Assembly (NCBI RefSeq): GCF_021631985.1
Contig: NZ_CP070225.1
Span: 7,068,001 to 7,132,000, forward strand
Reading direction: 5' to 3'
DNA from: Sandaracinus amylolyticus
GTDB taxonomy: Bacteria > Myxococcota_A > Polyangia > Polyangiales > Sandaracinaceae
Length of the DNA: 64,000 nucleotides
Under the pieces are notes generated by a model that saw nothing but the letters and a program-made list of their open reading frames with translations, did not search any database and was not told the DNA's origin. Every line of letters starts with the position of its first letter. Position 1 is the first letter of the stretch. The translations under genes and the position numbers were made by a program. This document shows positions 34,916 to 44,097 of the stretch, piece after piece.

Positions 34916-35697
34916 TGTCCGTCTCCTCGCAGGTCCGCTGCGCATCGCAGCCCGAGGTGCGGCAGCGCGAAGTCCGCGCGCAGGCTCGAGCGGAACGCGA
35001 ACCGCATGAACGTCGCGTACTCGGTCGGATCGCCGCCGCCGAGCGCGCCCGCACCGCACACGCGCTGCGCGTCTCGCCCGCCTCGCTCGCGATCGTCGGA
35101 CGCCACCATCGACGCCCCGAAGTCATCCACCCACTCCCACACGAGCCCGTGCAGATGGCGCACGCCCCACACGTTCGGCGCGCCCGATCCCGCCGCGCGA
35201 TCGGGCGCGCGCCGCGGTCGCGCGTACCACTCGAGCACACGACGCGCGTGCTCGGTGTCGTCGCTCGCATCGGCACGCGTCGCATCGGCACACGCCGCCC
35301 ACTCCCACTCCGCCTCGGTCGGCAAGCGCCGCCCGCGCCACCGGCAGTACGCGCGCGCGGCGTGCCACGACACCTCGGTTACCGGCCGCGCGAGCGAGCT
35401 CTCTCCCGGTTCTTCCGCGCTCTGCCAGCTCGCGAGATATCGCTCCTCCGCGAGCACGCGCGGCACGGCGTCTCGACGCCACCGCGGGCTCTCCCTCACG
35501 AACGCGCGCATCTGCGCGCGCGTGACCGGGTGCTCCTCGAGCGCGAACGACACGACGTCGATCGCAGGCTCGCCATCCCGTGCGAGGAGCCCGCGGTACG
35601 AGCCCGCGCCGACGACGCGCAATGGCGTGGCCGCGTCACCGACCTCCGCGCTCGCGCCGCACACGACGCCGAGCACGATCGCGGTGATCGCCATCAT
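34912..35697 (-). CDS. Formylglycine-generating-enzyme-family protein (NirV-like)
   Basis: A 261-residue exported protein (signal ITAIVLGVVCGASA). FGE-sulfatase fold markers: EEHPVTRAQMRAF, PVTEVSWHAARAYCRWRGRRLPTEAEWEWA and the closing FRSSLRADFALPHLGLRC. Proteins of this family called NirV are often encoded beside nirK, and this one lies 85 bases downstream of it. True formylglycine synthases need two cysteines; those are not clearly present. ATG 35697 or 35694 starts. Its function in nitrite reduction is unproven; possibly assembly. Confidence 0.82.
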   Translation of the reverse strand: MMAITAIVLGVVCGASAEVGDAATPLRVVGAGSYRGLLARDGEPAIDVVSFALEEHPVTRAQMRAFVRESPRWRRDAVPRVLAEERYLASWQSAEEPGESSLARPVTEVSWHAARAYCRWRGRRLPTEAEWEWAACADATRADASDDTEHARRVLEWYARPRRAPDRAAGSGAPNVWGVRHLHGLVWEWVDDFGASMVASDDRERGGRDAQRVCGAGALGGGDPTEYATFMRFAFRSSLRADFALPHLGLRCAADLRGDGQ

Positions 35698-35782
35698 CTC
35701 CCCGACGCCGCGGTCCACCGCCCGCTCCTCCCTGCCCATCGAAGTGCTCGCGATCGCAGTCCGCGCGGTGATGCCGATCACA

Positions 35783-37300
35783 TCAGGGATGCACCGAGGG
35801 ATCACGACGCGGCAGCGACGCGCGCACCGCAGCGACTTCGTCGTCGCGGATCGCCTCGCCTCCGTCGTTCCCGAAGCTCGATCGCACGTACGTCAGCACG
35901 TTCGCGATCTCGTGATCCGTGAGGTTCGAGAAGGGCGGCATCACACCGTCGAAGCGACGGCCATTGACGTCGATCGGCCCCGACAAGCCGGCGAGCACGA
36001 TGCGGATCGAGCGCTCGCGATCGCTCATCAGGTAGTCCGATCCCGCGAGCGGCGGGAACACGTTGCCGAGGCCCGTCGCGTCGCGCTGGTGGCACGCCGC
36101 GCAGGTCCCGAGGAACGTCGCTTGTCCTTGCGCAATCCGATCACTGCCGCCGTCACCCGGAGGCTGCGCCGCCGCGGCGAGCGCAGCGGGACCGAGATCG
36201 CCGAGATAGACCTCGTCGACCTCCTGGCCCGAGTAGATCGCACGCTGCTCCTCGCCCTCGACGCGCAACATGCCGACCGCGCCCTTGTTGAACGCGCGCA
36301 GCAGCGCGTGATCGACGAGGATGTACGTGCCCGGCACCTCGAGCCCGAAGTCCACGATCGCCGCGCCGCCCGCGGGCACCGTGGTCGTCTGCACGTCGCT
36401 GGTCACGGTGCTGCCGCCCTCGGCCCACACGCGATCGAAGATCTCGCCGATCACGTGGAACGAGCTCGTCAGGTTCGGCCCGCCATTGCCGAAGAAGATG
36501 CGCACGTCCTCACCGGTGCGCGCGGTGATCGCGCGGTCGCCCGCGAGCGCACCGTCGCGCCCGTTGAACAGCACGTACGACGCGTCCTCGTCGATCGCGC
36601 GCTCGAGATCGAAGGGCTGCAGTCCGGGCTCGCGATAATCACCCGTCGTGTAGAAATCACCCTGGACGACGTAGTACTCGCGATCGACCGGCGGGTATCC
36701 ACCCTCCGGCTCGACCACGATCAATCCGTACATGCCATTCGCGACGTGCATGCCGACCGGCGCGGTCGCGCAGTGATAGACGTACACGCCCGCGTTGAGC
36801 GCGCGGAACGAGAAGCGCGTCTGGTGCCCGGGCGCCGTGAACGTGCTCGTCGCGCCACCACCGGGCCCCGTGACCGCGTGGAGATCGATGTTGTGCGGCA
36901 TCGTGTTGTCGGGGTGGTTCATCAGGTGGAGCTCCACGTGATCTCCGCGCCGCACTCGGATCATCGGGCCGGGCACGGTCCCACCGAACGTCCAGAACGT
37001 GTATTGCGCGCCGTCGGCGATCTCTCGCACTTCTTCGCGCACCTCGAGCCGCACGGTCACGTGCGCCGGCGCGTCGCGATTCGTCGGCGGAGCGGCCATC
37101 GGCGGCACGCCGAGCTCGGCGTCGACGCGCGGCAGCGCCGCGGGATCGATCGGCGCGAGCGGCTCGCGCGCGCTCGTCGCGGGCGCGCTCGCGACGTGTG
37201 GCGGCTCGGCCGCCGTCGACTCTCGATCACAGGCACCGCCGAAGAGCGCCGGGACGAGCGCGAGCGCGCTCGCCGACGCGAAGAGACGTTCTCGTCGCAT
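35783..37300 (-). CDS. nirK: Copper nitrite reductase NirK with C-terminal cytochrome c
   Basis: Reduces nitrite to NO in the periplasm. 505 residues, against about 360 for plain NirK. Lipobox-like or secretion signal at the N-terminus ([11 protein letters not shown]). First cupredoxin: [12 protein letters not shown] (type 1/type 2 His and the catalytic Asp), [16 protein letters not shown] (type 1 Cys, His, Met). Second cupredoxin: [11 protein letters not shown] (catalytic-site His) and [16 protein letters not shown]-terminal cytochrome c domain about 405-490 with CAACH and distal Met in [10 protein letters not shown]. Such a fusion removes the need for a separate electron donor. A TGA-N6-TCA site lies 50 bases upstream. 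Confidence 0.94.
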   Translation of the reverse strand: MRRERLFASASALALVPALFGGACDRESTAAEPPHVASAPATSAREPLAPIDPAALPRVDAELGVPPMAAPPTNRDAPAHVTVRLEVREEVREIADGAQYTFWTFGGTVPGPMIRVRRGDHVELHLMNHPDNTMPHNIDLHAVTGPGGGATSTFTAPGHQTRFSFRALNAGVYVYHCATAPVGMHVANGMYGLIVVEPEGGYPPVDREYYVVQGDFYTTGDYREPGLQPFDLERAIDEDASYVLFNGRDGALAGDRAITARTGEDVRIFFGNGGPNLTSSFHVIGEIFDRVWAEGGSTVTSDVQTTTVPAGGAAIVDFGLEVPGTYILVDHALLRAFNKGAVGMLRVEGEEQRAIYSGQEVDEVYLGDLGPAALAAAAQPPGDGGSDRIAQGQATFLGTCAACHQRDATGLGNVFPPLAGSDYLMSDRERSIRIVLAGLSGPIDVNGRRFDGVMPPFSNLTDHEIANVLTYVRSSFGNDGGEAIRDDEVAAVRASLPRRDPSVHP

Positions 37301-37349
37301 TGGGCACCTCTGCTGCGAATGGAGGTACCCGCTCTCGGAGCGAGCCGAG

Positions 37350-37361
37350 TGATCCAGATCA
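37350..37361. promoter_or_regulatory. FNR/NNR-like site upstream of nirK
   Basis: TGA-tccaga-TCA, extended symmetry GTGATCCAGATCAT. Its centre is 55 bases before the nirK ATG and it overlaps the last codon of the upstream nrfD-like gene, so nirK probably has its own inducible promoter in addition to read-through. Confidence 0.6.
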
Positions 37362-38597
37362 TCCGTCGTGCGAATGCGCGGGCGCGGTCTGCATCCACGG
37401 CAGCGCGACCTTGAGCGCGATCGTCAGCACCATCAGCCCGAGGGCCCAGATGCCCGCGGTCACGCGCCACTCGATCAGGCTCGGCACGTACTCGACGATC
37501 TCGTGCAGCGTGCTCGGGATGAAGCCGGGGATGATCAGACCCATCCCCTTCTCGATCCACACACCGACGAAGATCCCGACCAGCGCCACGTCGAGCAGCG
37601 CGGTCCGTCGCGTGAGCGCCGGCACGAGCAGCACCACCGCGCCGAAGAGGTTCAGCGCGACCGCGCTCCAGATCCACGGCACGAGCCCGGTCGCGCCGTG
37701 CATGCCGAAGTACAGATATCGCGCCGCCGTCGCGTGCGCGCCGCCGGTGTAGAACGCGGTGAACACCTCCGCGAACACCATGAACAGATTGACCAGCACC
37801 GTGACCCGCATGACCGCGATCAACGTGCGAATCGGGCTCTCGGGGACGCGGAACGTCGTCACGCGCCGCACGATCTGGAGCAGCAGCACGAGGAACGCGG
37901 GACCCGTCACGAACGCCGACGCGAGGAAGCGCGGCGCGAGCAGCGCGGTGTTCCAGAACGGCCGGCCGCCGAGCCCGCCGTAGAGGAACGCGGTCACCGT
38001 GTGCACCGAGATCGCCCACGCGATGGAGATCATCACGAAGGGCACGTACCAGCGCGGATCGGGCGTGCGCCCGAGATAGCGCATGTACACGAGATATCCG
38101 CAGATGTGCAGGTTGATCAGCAGATATCCATTGAGCACCACGACGTCCCACGTGAGCATCGAGATCGGCCAGTGGAAGCGGCCGATCAGCGGGATCAGGT
38201 GCCAGAACCGATCGGGCCTGCCGAGATCCACGACCACGAAGAGCAGCGCCATGATCAGCGCCGCGATCGCGAGGAGCTCGCCGACGATCACCACGTCGTG
38301 CATGTCGTGATCGCGATAGAGGTACGCGGGGATCACCATCATCACGCCGCCCGCGGCCAGCCCCACGACGAACGTGAAGTTCGCGATGTAGAGGCCCCAC
38401 GACACGTGATCGCTCATCCCGGTGAGCGCCATTCCCTGCGCGACCTGGGTCGCCCACGCGTGCGCGCCGACCAGCGCGATCGCGGTGAGGCCGGTCATCC
38501 ACGCATAGAACGTCACGCCACCGTCGGTCGCGCTCCACAGCGCACGAGCGAGGAAGCGCGGGTAGCTCACCCAGTGCGAATCCGCTTTCGTCTGCAC
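37359..38597 (-). CDS. NrfD/PsrC-family membrane quinol-binding subunit
   Basis: A 412-residue integral membrane protein with about ten helices. NrfD-family traits: [56 protein letters not shown], and [14 protein letters not shown]. These subunits exchange electrons between quinols and a periplasmic ferredoxin-like partner, here the four-cluster protein encoded immediately upstream (7 bases). With the tetraheme cytochrome it forms a three-part quinol-oxidising module that may feed NapA or NirK. The family is related to alternative complex III subunits ActC/ActF. Confidence 0.92.
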   Translation of the reverse strand: MQTKADSHWVSYPRFLARALWSATDGGVTFYAWMTGLTAIALVGAHAWATQVAQGMALTGMSDHVSWGLYIANFTFVVGLAAGGVMMVIPAYLYRDHDMHDVVIVGELLAIAALIMALLFVVVDLGRPDRFWHLIPLIGRFHWPISMLTWDVVVLNGYLLINLHICGYLVYMRYLGRTPDPRWYVPFVMISIAWAISVHTVTAFLYGGLGGRPFWNTALLAPRFLASAFVTGPAFLVLLLQIVRRVTTFRVPESPIRTLIAVMRVTVLVNLFMVFAEVFTAFYTGGAHATAARYLYFGMHGATGLVPWIWSAVALNLFGAVVLLVPALTRRTALLDVALVGIFVGVWIEKGMGLIIPGFIPSTLHEIVEYVPSLIEWRVTAGIWALGLMVLTIALKVALPWMQTAPAHSHDG

Positions 38598-38604
38598 GAC
38601 TGCC

Positions 38605-39519
38605 TCACTCGTCGAAGAAATAGAAGAAGCGGGGGCGGGTCCCGAGCTCTTCCTTCAGCACGAACACACGCTTGTTCGCGAGCACCCAGCGGATCTCGGA
38701 GCTCGGATCGAGCAGATTGCCGAACACGCGCGCGCCGGTCGGGCACGCCTCGAGGCACGCCGGCAGGCGCCCCTCGCGGGTGCGGTGCAGGCAGAACGTG
38801 CACTTCTCCATCACGCCCTGAGGGCGGATGCGGTTCGAGAGGTACGCCTGATCCGGATTGACCTCCTCCGCGGGGATCTCCGGTGCTTCCCAGTTGAACC
38901 GGCGCGCGTGGTACGGACAGGCCGCCTCGCAATAACGACAGCCGATGCACCAGTCGTAGTCGACGACGACGATTCCGTCGCGCTCCTTCCACGTCGCCTC
39001 GACCGGACAGACGTCGACACAAGGAGGGTTGTCGCACTGCTGGCACTGCACCGGCATGTAGTACTTGCCCGGCTGCGGCACCGCGTGGTCGTAGGTCGCG
39101 TCGCCGTGCTCCATGTCGAAGGAGCCCTGCTGCATCTCGAGCACGCGGATGTAGCTCTGGTTCGTGCGGCGATCGTGGTTGTTCTCGCGGTGACACGCGT
39201 CCGCGCAGCGCCGGCATCCGATGCACACGCTGAGGTTGAGCGCATATCCGAACTGCACGCCTTCGCGCGGCCGCACGTCGCGCACGTGCACCTCGGCGCC
39301 GTAATTCTCGAGGGCGTCGGCCTCGATGCGGCGGAGGACGACCTCGAGCTCCGCGGGCGTCATCTCGCGATAGTGCTTCTGCAGGAACTCCTCGGCGCCG
39401 AGCTCTTCGACGACCTCGGCCACCGGCGCGAGCGCGCGCGCGAACGCCGCGGCGCCCAGGGTCGCGCCCGCCGTCTTCAGCATCGTGCGACGGGACACGA
39501 AGTCCTGACTCTCACTCAT
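38605..39519 (-). CDS. Periplasmic four-[4Fe-4S] ferredoxin subunit (NrfC/DsrO-like)
   Basis: A 304-residue TAT-exported protein (signal SRRTMLKTAGATLGAAAF). Four clusters are seen: CIGCRRCADACH, CQQCDNPPCVDVCP, CIGCRYCEAACP and a split CTFC...CLEACP. This is the electron-wire subunit of NrfD-type complexes, between the membrane quinol subunit and a terminal protein. ATG 39519 overlaps the stop of the tetraheme cytochrome gene by eight bases. The first motif ends CH rather than CP, a minor change. Probably docks to the NrfD-like protein encoded next. Confidence 0.93.
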   Translation of the reverse strand: MSESQDFVSRRTMLKTAGATLGAAAFARALAPVAEVVEELGAEEFLQKHYREMTPAELEVVLRRIEADALENYGAEVHVRDVRPREGVQFGYALNLSVCIGCRRCADACHRENNHDRRTNQSYIRVLEMQQGSFDMEHGDATYDHAVPQPGKYYMPVQCQQCDNPPCVDVCPVEATWKERDGIVVVDYDWCIGCRYCEAACPYHARRFNWEAPEIPAEEVNPDQAYLSNRIRPQGVMEKCTFCLHRTREGRLPACLEACPTGARVFGNLLDPSSEIRWVLANKRVFVLKEELGTRPRFFYFFDE

Positions 39520-40132
39520 GGCGCGGCGCTCCTTCGTGGCGCGGCACCACCGGCGCGACGCGATCGCGCGGCGGCGGCATCGGGCGAAAGCTCGGATATC
39601 GCGGCGCGTGGGGATCGTGGCAGTCGACGCAGTGATTGCGCTCGCGCGGACCGACGCTGCGATCCCAGTGACCGCGCATCCCGCCGTGCGATCCGTGCTG
39701 GTAGTCGCGGTACTGCGGCCCGTGGCACTGCGCGCAGAGCGTCATCGCCTCGCGCATCGGCAGCGCGCGTCCGTCGGCGAGGCGGAGCGAGGTCGGATCG
39801 TCGCTCGCGTGGCAGGCGCCGCAGGTGTTGCTCCCGTGCGCGAAGCGCAGCCCGGCGTGTGGCCCGCCCACCTCGTCCGCGCTCGTCGCGCGTGACTCCG
39901 GGGTCACCCCGGCGATCGAATGGCACGTCGCGCATGCGGTGCCGGGCACGCCGTCGCTCGTCGTGATCGACGTCAGCTCCGGTGGCTCGTGGATCGTGGT
40001 TGGGAACAGCGCCGCTTCGGCCTCGGGCGAGCGCTCGGTGCTCGCGCCGAGGCCCGCGCGCCAAGCGATGATGTCGGGGTCGGGCCCACAAGCGGCCAAC
40101 ACCACCGCACCGATCGAGATCGCGAGCTCCAT
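39512..40132 (-). CDS. Tetraheme c-type cytochrome lipoprotein
   Basis: A 206-residue protein with lipobox SIGAVVLAACG and four heme motifs CATCH, CGACH, CAQCH and CVDCH. Spacing and His-rich stretches resemble the NapC/NrfH-associated or Hme-type multiheme cytochromes but there is no NapC membrane helix. First gene of the minus-strand operon cytochrome-ferredoxin-NrfD-nirK-nirV-sco, divergent from napDABF. It likely carries electrons from the NrfD module to NapAB and/or NirK. ATG 40132 is the start nearest the signal; a longer frame to 40180 overlaps the FNR-like site. Confidence 0.88.
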   Translation of the reverse strand: MELAISIGAVVLAACGPDPDIIAWRAGLGASTERSPEAEAALFPTTIHEPPELTSITTSDGVPGTACATCHSIAGVTPESRATSADEVGGPHAGLRFAHGSNTCGACHASDDPTSLRLADGRALPMREAMTLCAQCHGPQYRDYQHGSHGGMRGHWDRSVGPRERNHCVDCHDPHAPRYPSFRPMPPPRDRVAPVVPRHEGAPRHE

Positions 40133-40180
40133 TCGCACGCAATGGGAGTACGCGCGAGATCGCGGCTGCCTACGGGGCAC

Positions 40181-40194
40181 ATGATCTTCGTCAT
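40181..40194. promoter_or_regulatory. FNR/NNR-like palindrome in the nap divergent promoter
   Basis: ATGA-tcttcg-TCAT, symmetrical over four bases each side. It sits 49 bases before the tetraheme cytochrome start (40132) and 66 before napD (40261), so one regulator could control nap and the NrfD/nir operon together. The remaining part of this 128-base region shows no other clear signal. Confidence 0.65.
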
Positions 40195-40260
40195 ATCGAG
40201 TCCGGGGCTCCGTCGACGGGCGTCGCTCGGCGCGTACCTCGCGGCCCGGAGGCTGGAGCG

Positions 40261-40506
40261 ATGGCGATCGTCGGTGTGGTCGCGCGGTGGCGCCGCGAGG
40301 AAGGAGCGCAGCGCGAGGTGCGCGCGCGTCTCCTCTCCGATGCGCGCGTCACCTGCGGCCCGAGCACGAGCGAGGGAATCGCGCTGACGATCGAGGCATC
40401 GACCGCCGAGGTGAGCACGTGGCTCGTGGAGCTCGGCACGTGGCCGGGCGTCGAGCTCGTCACCCCCGTGTTCCACGAGTTCGAAGACGAGCTGCCCGCG
40501 CGCTGA
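40261..40506 (+). CDS. napD: NapD-like chaperone
   Basis: An 81-residue protein matching NapD in size, position and fold pattern: MAIVGVVARWR beta strand, ITIEAST-like GIALTIEASTAEV, and a C-terminal LVTPVFHEFEDE. NapD binds the twin-arginine signal of NapA and prevents early export. It is directly before napA (20 bases). Sequence identity to well-known NapD is low, so the name rests partly on synteny. Confidence 0.8.
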   Translation: MAIVGVVARWRREEGAQREVRARLLSDARVTCGPSTSEGIALTIEASTAEVSTWLVELGTWPGVELVTPVFHEFEDELPAR

Positions 40507-40526
40507 GCGCGGGCGCACGAGGGACC

Positions 40527-42941
40527 ATGGACCGACGAGAGTTCGTGAAGGCCTCCGCGATGGCGGCGGCGACGGCGGCGCTCGCCGAAGGGCCAGCGCT
40601 CGCGCAGCTGCGTCGCTCGCGCGACGACGGCGCCGCCGCTCTTCCTCGAGATGGAGTGGCCTGGGACAAGGCGCCTTGTCGCTTCTGCGGCACCGGGTGC
40701 CACGTGCAGGTCGGCGTGCGCGATGGGCGCGTCGTGGCGATCCAGGGCGACGCCCAGGCCGCGGTGAATCGCGGGCTGCTCTGCGTGAAGGGCTATCACG
40801 TCGGGCTCGCGCTCTACGGGCCCGATCGCCTGACCCGCCCGATGCTGCGCCGCGGCGACGACTTCGTGCCGATCACCTGGGATCAGGCGATCGACGTCAT
40901 CGCCGAGCGCATCGAGCGCAATCCCCGAGGCTTCGGCTTCTACGGAAGCGGCCAGTGGACGATCCCGGAGGGATATGCCGCGCTGAAGATGGTCAAAGCC
41001 GGGCTCGGCACCAACAACATCGATGCCAATGCCCGACTCTGCATGTCGTCGGCGGTGACTGGCTTCCTCTCGGTCTACGGTGTCGACGAGCCCGCGGGCT
41101 GCTACGACGATCTCGATCGCGCCGACGTGATCGTGCTGTGGGGCAACAACCCCGCGGAGATGCACCCGGTGCTCTTCTCGCGCATCGTCGATCGGCGCTC
41201 GCGCGGAGAGTCGGTGACGATCATCGACATCGGCACGCGGCGCACCCGCACCACCGCCTTCGCCCAGCACCACCTGCAGTTCCGCCCGAACACCGATCTC
41301 GCGATCGCCAATGGCGTGATGCACCTCCTCTTGCGCGAGGGCACCTACGATCGCGCGTTCGTCGAGCGACACACCGCGTTCCGCGCGCTCGAGGACGAGA
41401 ATCCGACGCTCCAGGGCCGCGCCATCGACTTCGAGACGTTCCGTCGCCGGCTCGACGAGTACACGCCGGAGCGCGTGGAGGAGATCAGCGGCGTGCCCGC
41501 GGATCAGATCCGCATGCTGGCGCGGCTCTTCGGCGATCGCTCGCTGCGCATCACGAGCCTCTGGTGCATGGGCATGAACCAGCACACGCGCGGGACCGCG
41601 ATCAACGCGCTCGTGCACTCGCTGCACCTGCTCTCCGGACATTTCGGCCGCGAGGGTGATGCCCCCACGAGCCTCACCGGACAGCCCTCTGCGTGCGGCA
41701 CCGTGCGCGAGGTCGGCACGCTCGCGCACCTGCTCCCGGGCGGGCGGATGATCGCGAACGAAGCGCAGCGCCACGACGCCGAGGATCTGTGGAACGTGCC
41801 GCGCGGCCGCATCTCGCCGCAGATCGGCCCGCACACGCTCGAGATGTGGCGCCGCTTCAACACCGAGACCTCGGAGGGCGGCGACATCGACACGATCTGG
41901 GTGCAGGTCACGAACCCCGGTCAGACCCTCCCGAACACCCACGCGCTCTTCGATCGAGCGCGCGGGCTCCGCGACAAGTTCCTGATCGTGTCGGACGTCT
42001 ATCCGACGCTCACGACGCGCGCCGCCGATCTCGTGCTGCCCTCGGCGATGTGGGTCGAGAAGAACGGGATGTTCGGCAACAGCGAGCGACGCACCCAGCA
42101 GTGGTTCAAGCAGGTCGATCCGCCGGGCGAGGCGCGCGACGATGCATGGCAGACGATCGCAGTCGCCCACCGACTGATGGAGCGCGGATTCGCGGGAATG
42201 CGCGACGCCGAGGGTCGATTCCTGTTCCACACGACCGACGCACAGGGGCGCGAAGTGCCGATCTGGGATTTCCGCCACTACTACGACGTAAACGTCGACG
42301 AGCGCCTGTTCGAGGAATACCGACGCTTCACCCGCGTCAAGCACAAGGATCTCGCGCCCTACCAGGAGTACGTGCGGGCGCGCGGCCTGCGCTGGCCGGT
42401 CGTCGAGCGCGATGGCGTCTGGCACGAGACGCGATATCGATTCGTCGAAGGCGAGGACTCGTACGTGCGCGCCGGCGCAGGCGTGCAGTTCTATCACTCG
42501 ACGACCCACGACGATCGCGCGCAGATCTGGTTCCATCCCTACGAGCCTCCGCCGGAGTCGCCCGACGACGAATATCCGTTCTGGCTCTGCACCGGTCGCG
42601 TGCTCGAGCACTGGCACTCGGGGACGATGACGATGCGCATCCCGCCGCTGCGGCGCGCGATGCCGCAGAGCTACCTCGAGATGGGCCGCGCCGACGCGCG
42701 GCGGCTCGGAGTGCAGGACGGCGAGGTCGTGCGTGTCGAGTCGCGACGCGGGCACGTCGATCTGCCGGTGTGGATCGAGGGGCGCGGGCGCCCGCCCGAG
42801 GGCTCGCTCTTCGTGCCCTTCTTCGACGAGCGACTGCGCATCAACGACGTGACGCTCGACGCGCACGACCCGTTCTCGAAGCAGCCCGACTACAAGAAGT
42901 GCGCAGTGCGCGTGCGCCGGCTCGCAGGAGGCGCGCGGTGA
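40527..42941 (+). CDS. napA: Periplasmic nitrate reductase catalytic subunit
   Basis: Reduces nitrate to nitrite. 804 residues. TAT signal MDRREFVKASAMAAATAAL. N-terminal [4Fe-4S] ligands CRFCGTGCHVQVG ... GLLCVKGY. Molybdenum-ligating Cys in NARLCMSSAVTGF. Bis-MGD binding blocks VLWGNNPAEMHPV, GMNQHTRGT and the C-terminal dinucleotide domain (VRVESRRGHVDLPVWI, SLFVPFFDERLRIN). Length and order match NapA, including its C-terminal region with TGRVLEHWHSGTMT. Overlaps the napB-like gene start (GTGA). It needs the bis-MGD made by the MobA-type protein at 14417-15379. Confidence 0.95.
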   Translation: MDRREFVKASAMAAATAALAEGPALAQLRRSRDDGAAALPRDGVAWDKAPCRFCGTGCHVQVGVRDGRVVAIQGDAQAAVNRGLLCVKGYHVGLALYGPDRLTRPMLRRGDDFVPITWDQAIDVIAERIERNPRGFGFYGSGQWTIPEGYAALKMVKAGLGTNNIDANARLCMSSAVTGFLSVYGVDEPAGCYDDLDRADVIVLWGNNPAEMHPVLFSRIVDRRSRGESVTIIDIGTRRTRTTAFAQHHLQFRPNTDLAIANGVMHLLLREGTYDRAFVERHTAFRALEDENPTLQGRAIDFETFRRRLDEYTPERVEEISGVPADQIRMLARLFGDRSLRITSLWCMGMNQHTRGTAINALVHSLHLLSGHFGREGDAPTSLTGQPSACGTVREVGTLAHLLPGGRMIANEAQRHDAEDLWNVPRGRISPQIGPHTLEMWRRFNTETSEGGDIDTIWVQVTNPGQTLPNTHALFDRARGLRDKFLIVSDVYPTLTTRAADLVLPSAMWVEKNGMFGNSERRTQQWFKQVDPPGEARDDAWQTIAVAHRLMERGFAGMRDAEGRFLFHTTDAQGREVPIWDFRHYYDVNVDERLFEEYRRFTRVKHKDLAPYQEYVRARGLRWPVVERDGVWHETRYRFVEGEDSYVRAGAGVQFYHSTTHDDRAQIWFHPYEPPPESPDDEYPFWLCTGRVLEHWHSGTMTMRIPPLRRAMPQSYLEMGRADARRLGVQDGEVVRVESRRGHVDLPVWIEGRGRPPEGSLFVPFFDERLRINDVTLDAHDPFSKQPDYKKCAVRVRRLAGGAR

Positions 42942-43702
42942 ACGACGCGCTCACGGCGCGCGCGCTGTACGTGCTCGCGTTCGTCGTCGTGGGCGGCGCG
43001 GTCGCCGGCTACGTGGCGGGCACGCGGCCGAGCCCACCCGCGGTGCGCACCGAGCCGAACGCGATCGCGATGCACGACGACGCCCTCGCGCTCGCGCCTT
43101 CGTACGCCGATCTCGGCAGCGACGATCCCGGTGCGATCGGCGCACGGCAGCGCGCGGCGTTCGCCGCGATGCTCGCCGATCGTCCGGCGCTCGGTGCGGA
43201 GCGGAGCCCGGCGAGCGAGGCCGAGCGCATCGCCGCGCTCGAGGGGCGCGCGGCGATGCGCGCGTGCGACGGAGCGCCGCCTCGAATCCCTCACGCGATC
43301 ACGCAGCTGGAGACGCGGAATTGCGTGAGCTGTCATGCCGAAGGCGTGCGCGTCGGACCGCAGGTCGCGCCGGCGATGAGCCACGCGGCCTACACCAGCT
43401 GCACGCAGTGCCACGTGGTCGACGAGGCGCCGATGCCCGGCGCGGAGCGCGCGCTCGAGACCGGGCCGCCGATCGCGACGACGTTCGTCGGGCTCGCCTC
43501 GGCGGAGCGCGGCGAGCGCGCGTGGGACGGCGCACCGCCGCAGATCCCGCACCCGACGCGCATGCGAGAGCGCTGCGAGAGCTGTCACGGCACGCTCGCG
43601 GAAGGACTGCGCACGACGCATCCGTGGCGACAGAGCTGCACGCAGTGCCACGCACCGTCCGCGGCCTTCGATCAGGCACCGACGACGACGGGAGGACGCT
43701 GA
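42938..43702 (+). CDS. napB: NapB-like tetraheme cytochrome, internally duplicated
   Basis: Small electron-transfer subunit for NapA. 254 residues with an N-terminal membrane/signal segment (VLAFVVVGGAVAGYVAG). NapB normally has about 150 residues and two hemes. Here four CxxCH motifs occur as two similar units: IPH-CVSCH-MSH-CTQCH (about 118-160) and IPH-CESCH-H-CTQCH (about 205-245). GTG 42938 overlaps napA. The first unit is the better NapB match (CTQCHV, AYTSCTQCH). The second may extend the heme wire toward the NrfD-linked cytochrome. Gene call is sure; the duplication is my reading of the repeat. Confidence 0.88.
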   Translation: MNDALTARALYVLAFVVVGGAVAGYVAGTRPSPPAVRTEPNAIAMHDDALALAPSYADLGSDDPGAIGARQRAAFAAMLADRPALGAERSPASEAERIAALEGRAAMRACDGAPPRIPHAITQLETRNCVSCHAEGVRVGPQVAPAMSHAAYTSCTQCHVVDEAPMPGAERALETGPPIATTFVGLASAERGERAWDGAPPQIPHPTRMRERCESCHGTLAEGLRTTHPWRQSCTQCHAPSAAFDQAPTTTGGR

Positions 43703-44097
43703 TGGAGCGCACCACGCGACGTGGTCTGTTCTCGATGGCGCGCCGGCTCGCCGGAGGCGCGGAGTCGGACTGCCACGCTGACTCCGATGCTCCGGAATCG
43801 ACGCCCGTCGACTCCGACGTTCCGCCGTGGGCGCGACGCGCCGCGGCGCGCTCGGCGCCGCATCCCGCGTCGGTCGCGCGGGTCCTGCCGTTCGCGTGCC
43901 TCGGCGGCTCTCCTTCGTTCTGCAGCGCGTGCGTCGAGCACTGCCCGATCGAGGGCGCGCTCCAGCTCACCGAGCGCGCGCCGCGCGTCGATCCCGATCG
44001 CTGCGACGGATGCGGCGCGTGCGAGCGAGTCTGCCCCGCACCCCAGCGCGCGATCGTCGTCCTTCCCCGACTTCCTGCGAACGGAGCCCGATCATGA
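43702..44097 (+). CDS. NapF/NapG-like ferredoxin
   Basis: A 131-residue protein with two [4Fe-4S] motifs: a C--CSACVEHCP segment around residue 72-85 and CDGCGACERVCP around 103-114. The Arg-rich N-terminus (TTRRGLFSMARRLAGG) resembles the NapF pattern rather than a TAT signal. NapF is a cytoplasmic accessory protein for NapA maturation. ATG 43702 overlaps the napB stop by one base (TGATG). Part of the nap operon. Confidence 0.85.
   Translation: MERTTRRGLFSMARRLAGGAESDCHADSDAPESTPVDSDVPPWARRAAARSAPHPASVARVLPFACLGGSPSFCSACVEHCPIEGALQLTERAPRVDPDRCDGCGACERVCPAPQRAIVVLPRLPANGARS

Noticed and set aside
35783-40132. Alternative complex III as the identity of the NrfD/ferredoxin/cytochrome genes
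   Set aside because: Only one NrfD subunit, and no ActB-type molybdopterin-like subunit, ActD or ActE cytochrome set; a smaller Nrf/Hme-type module fits better.
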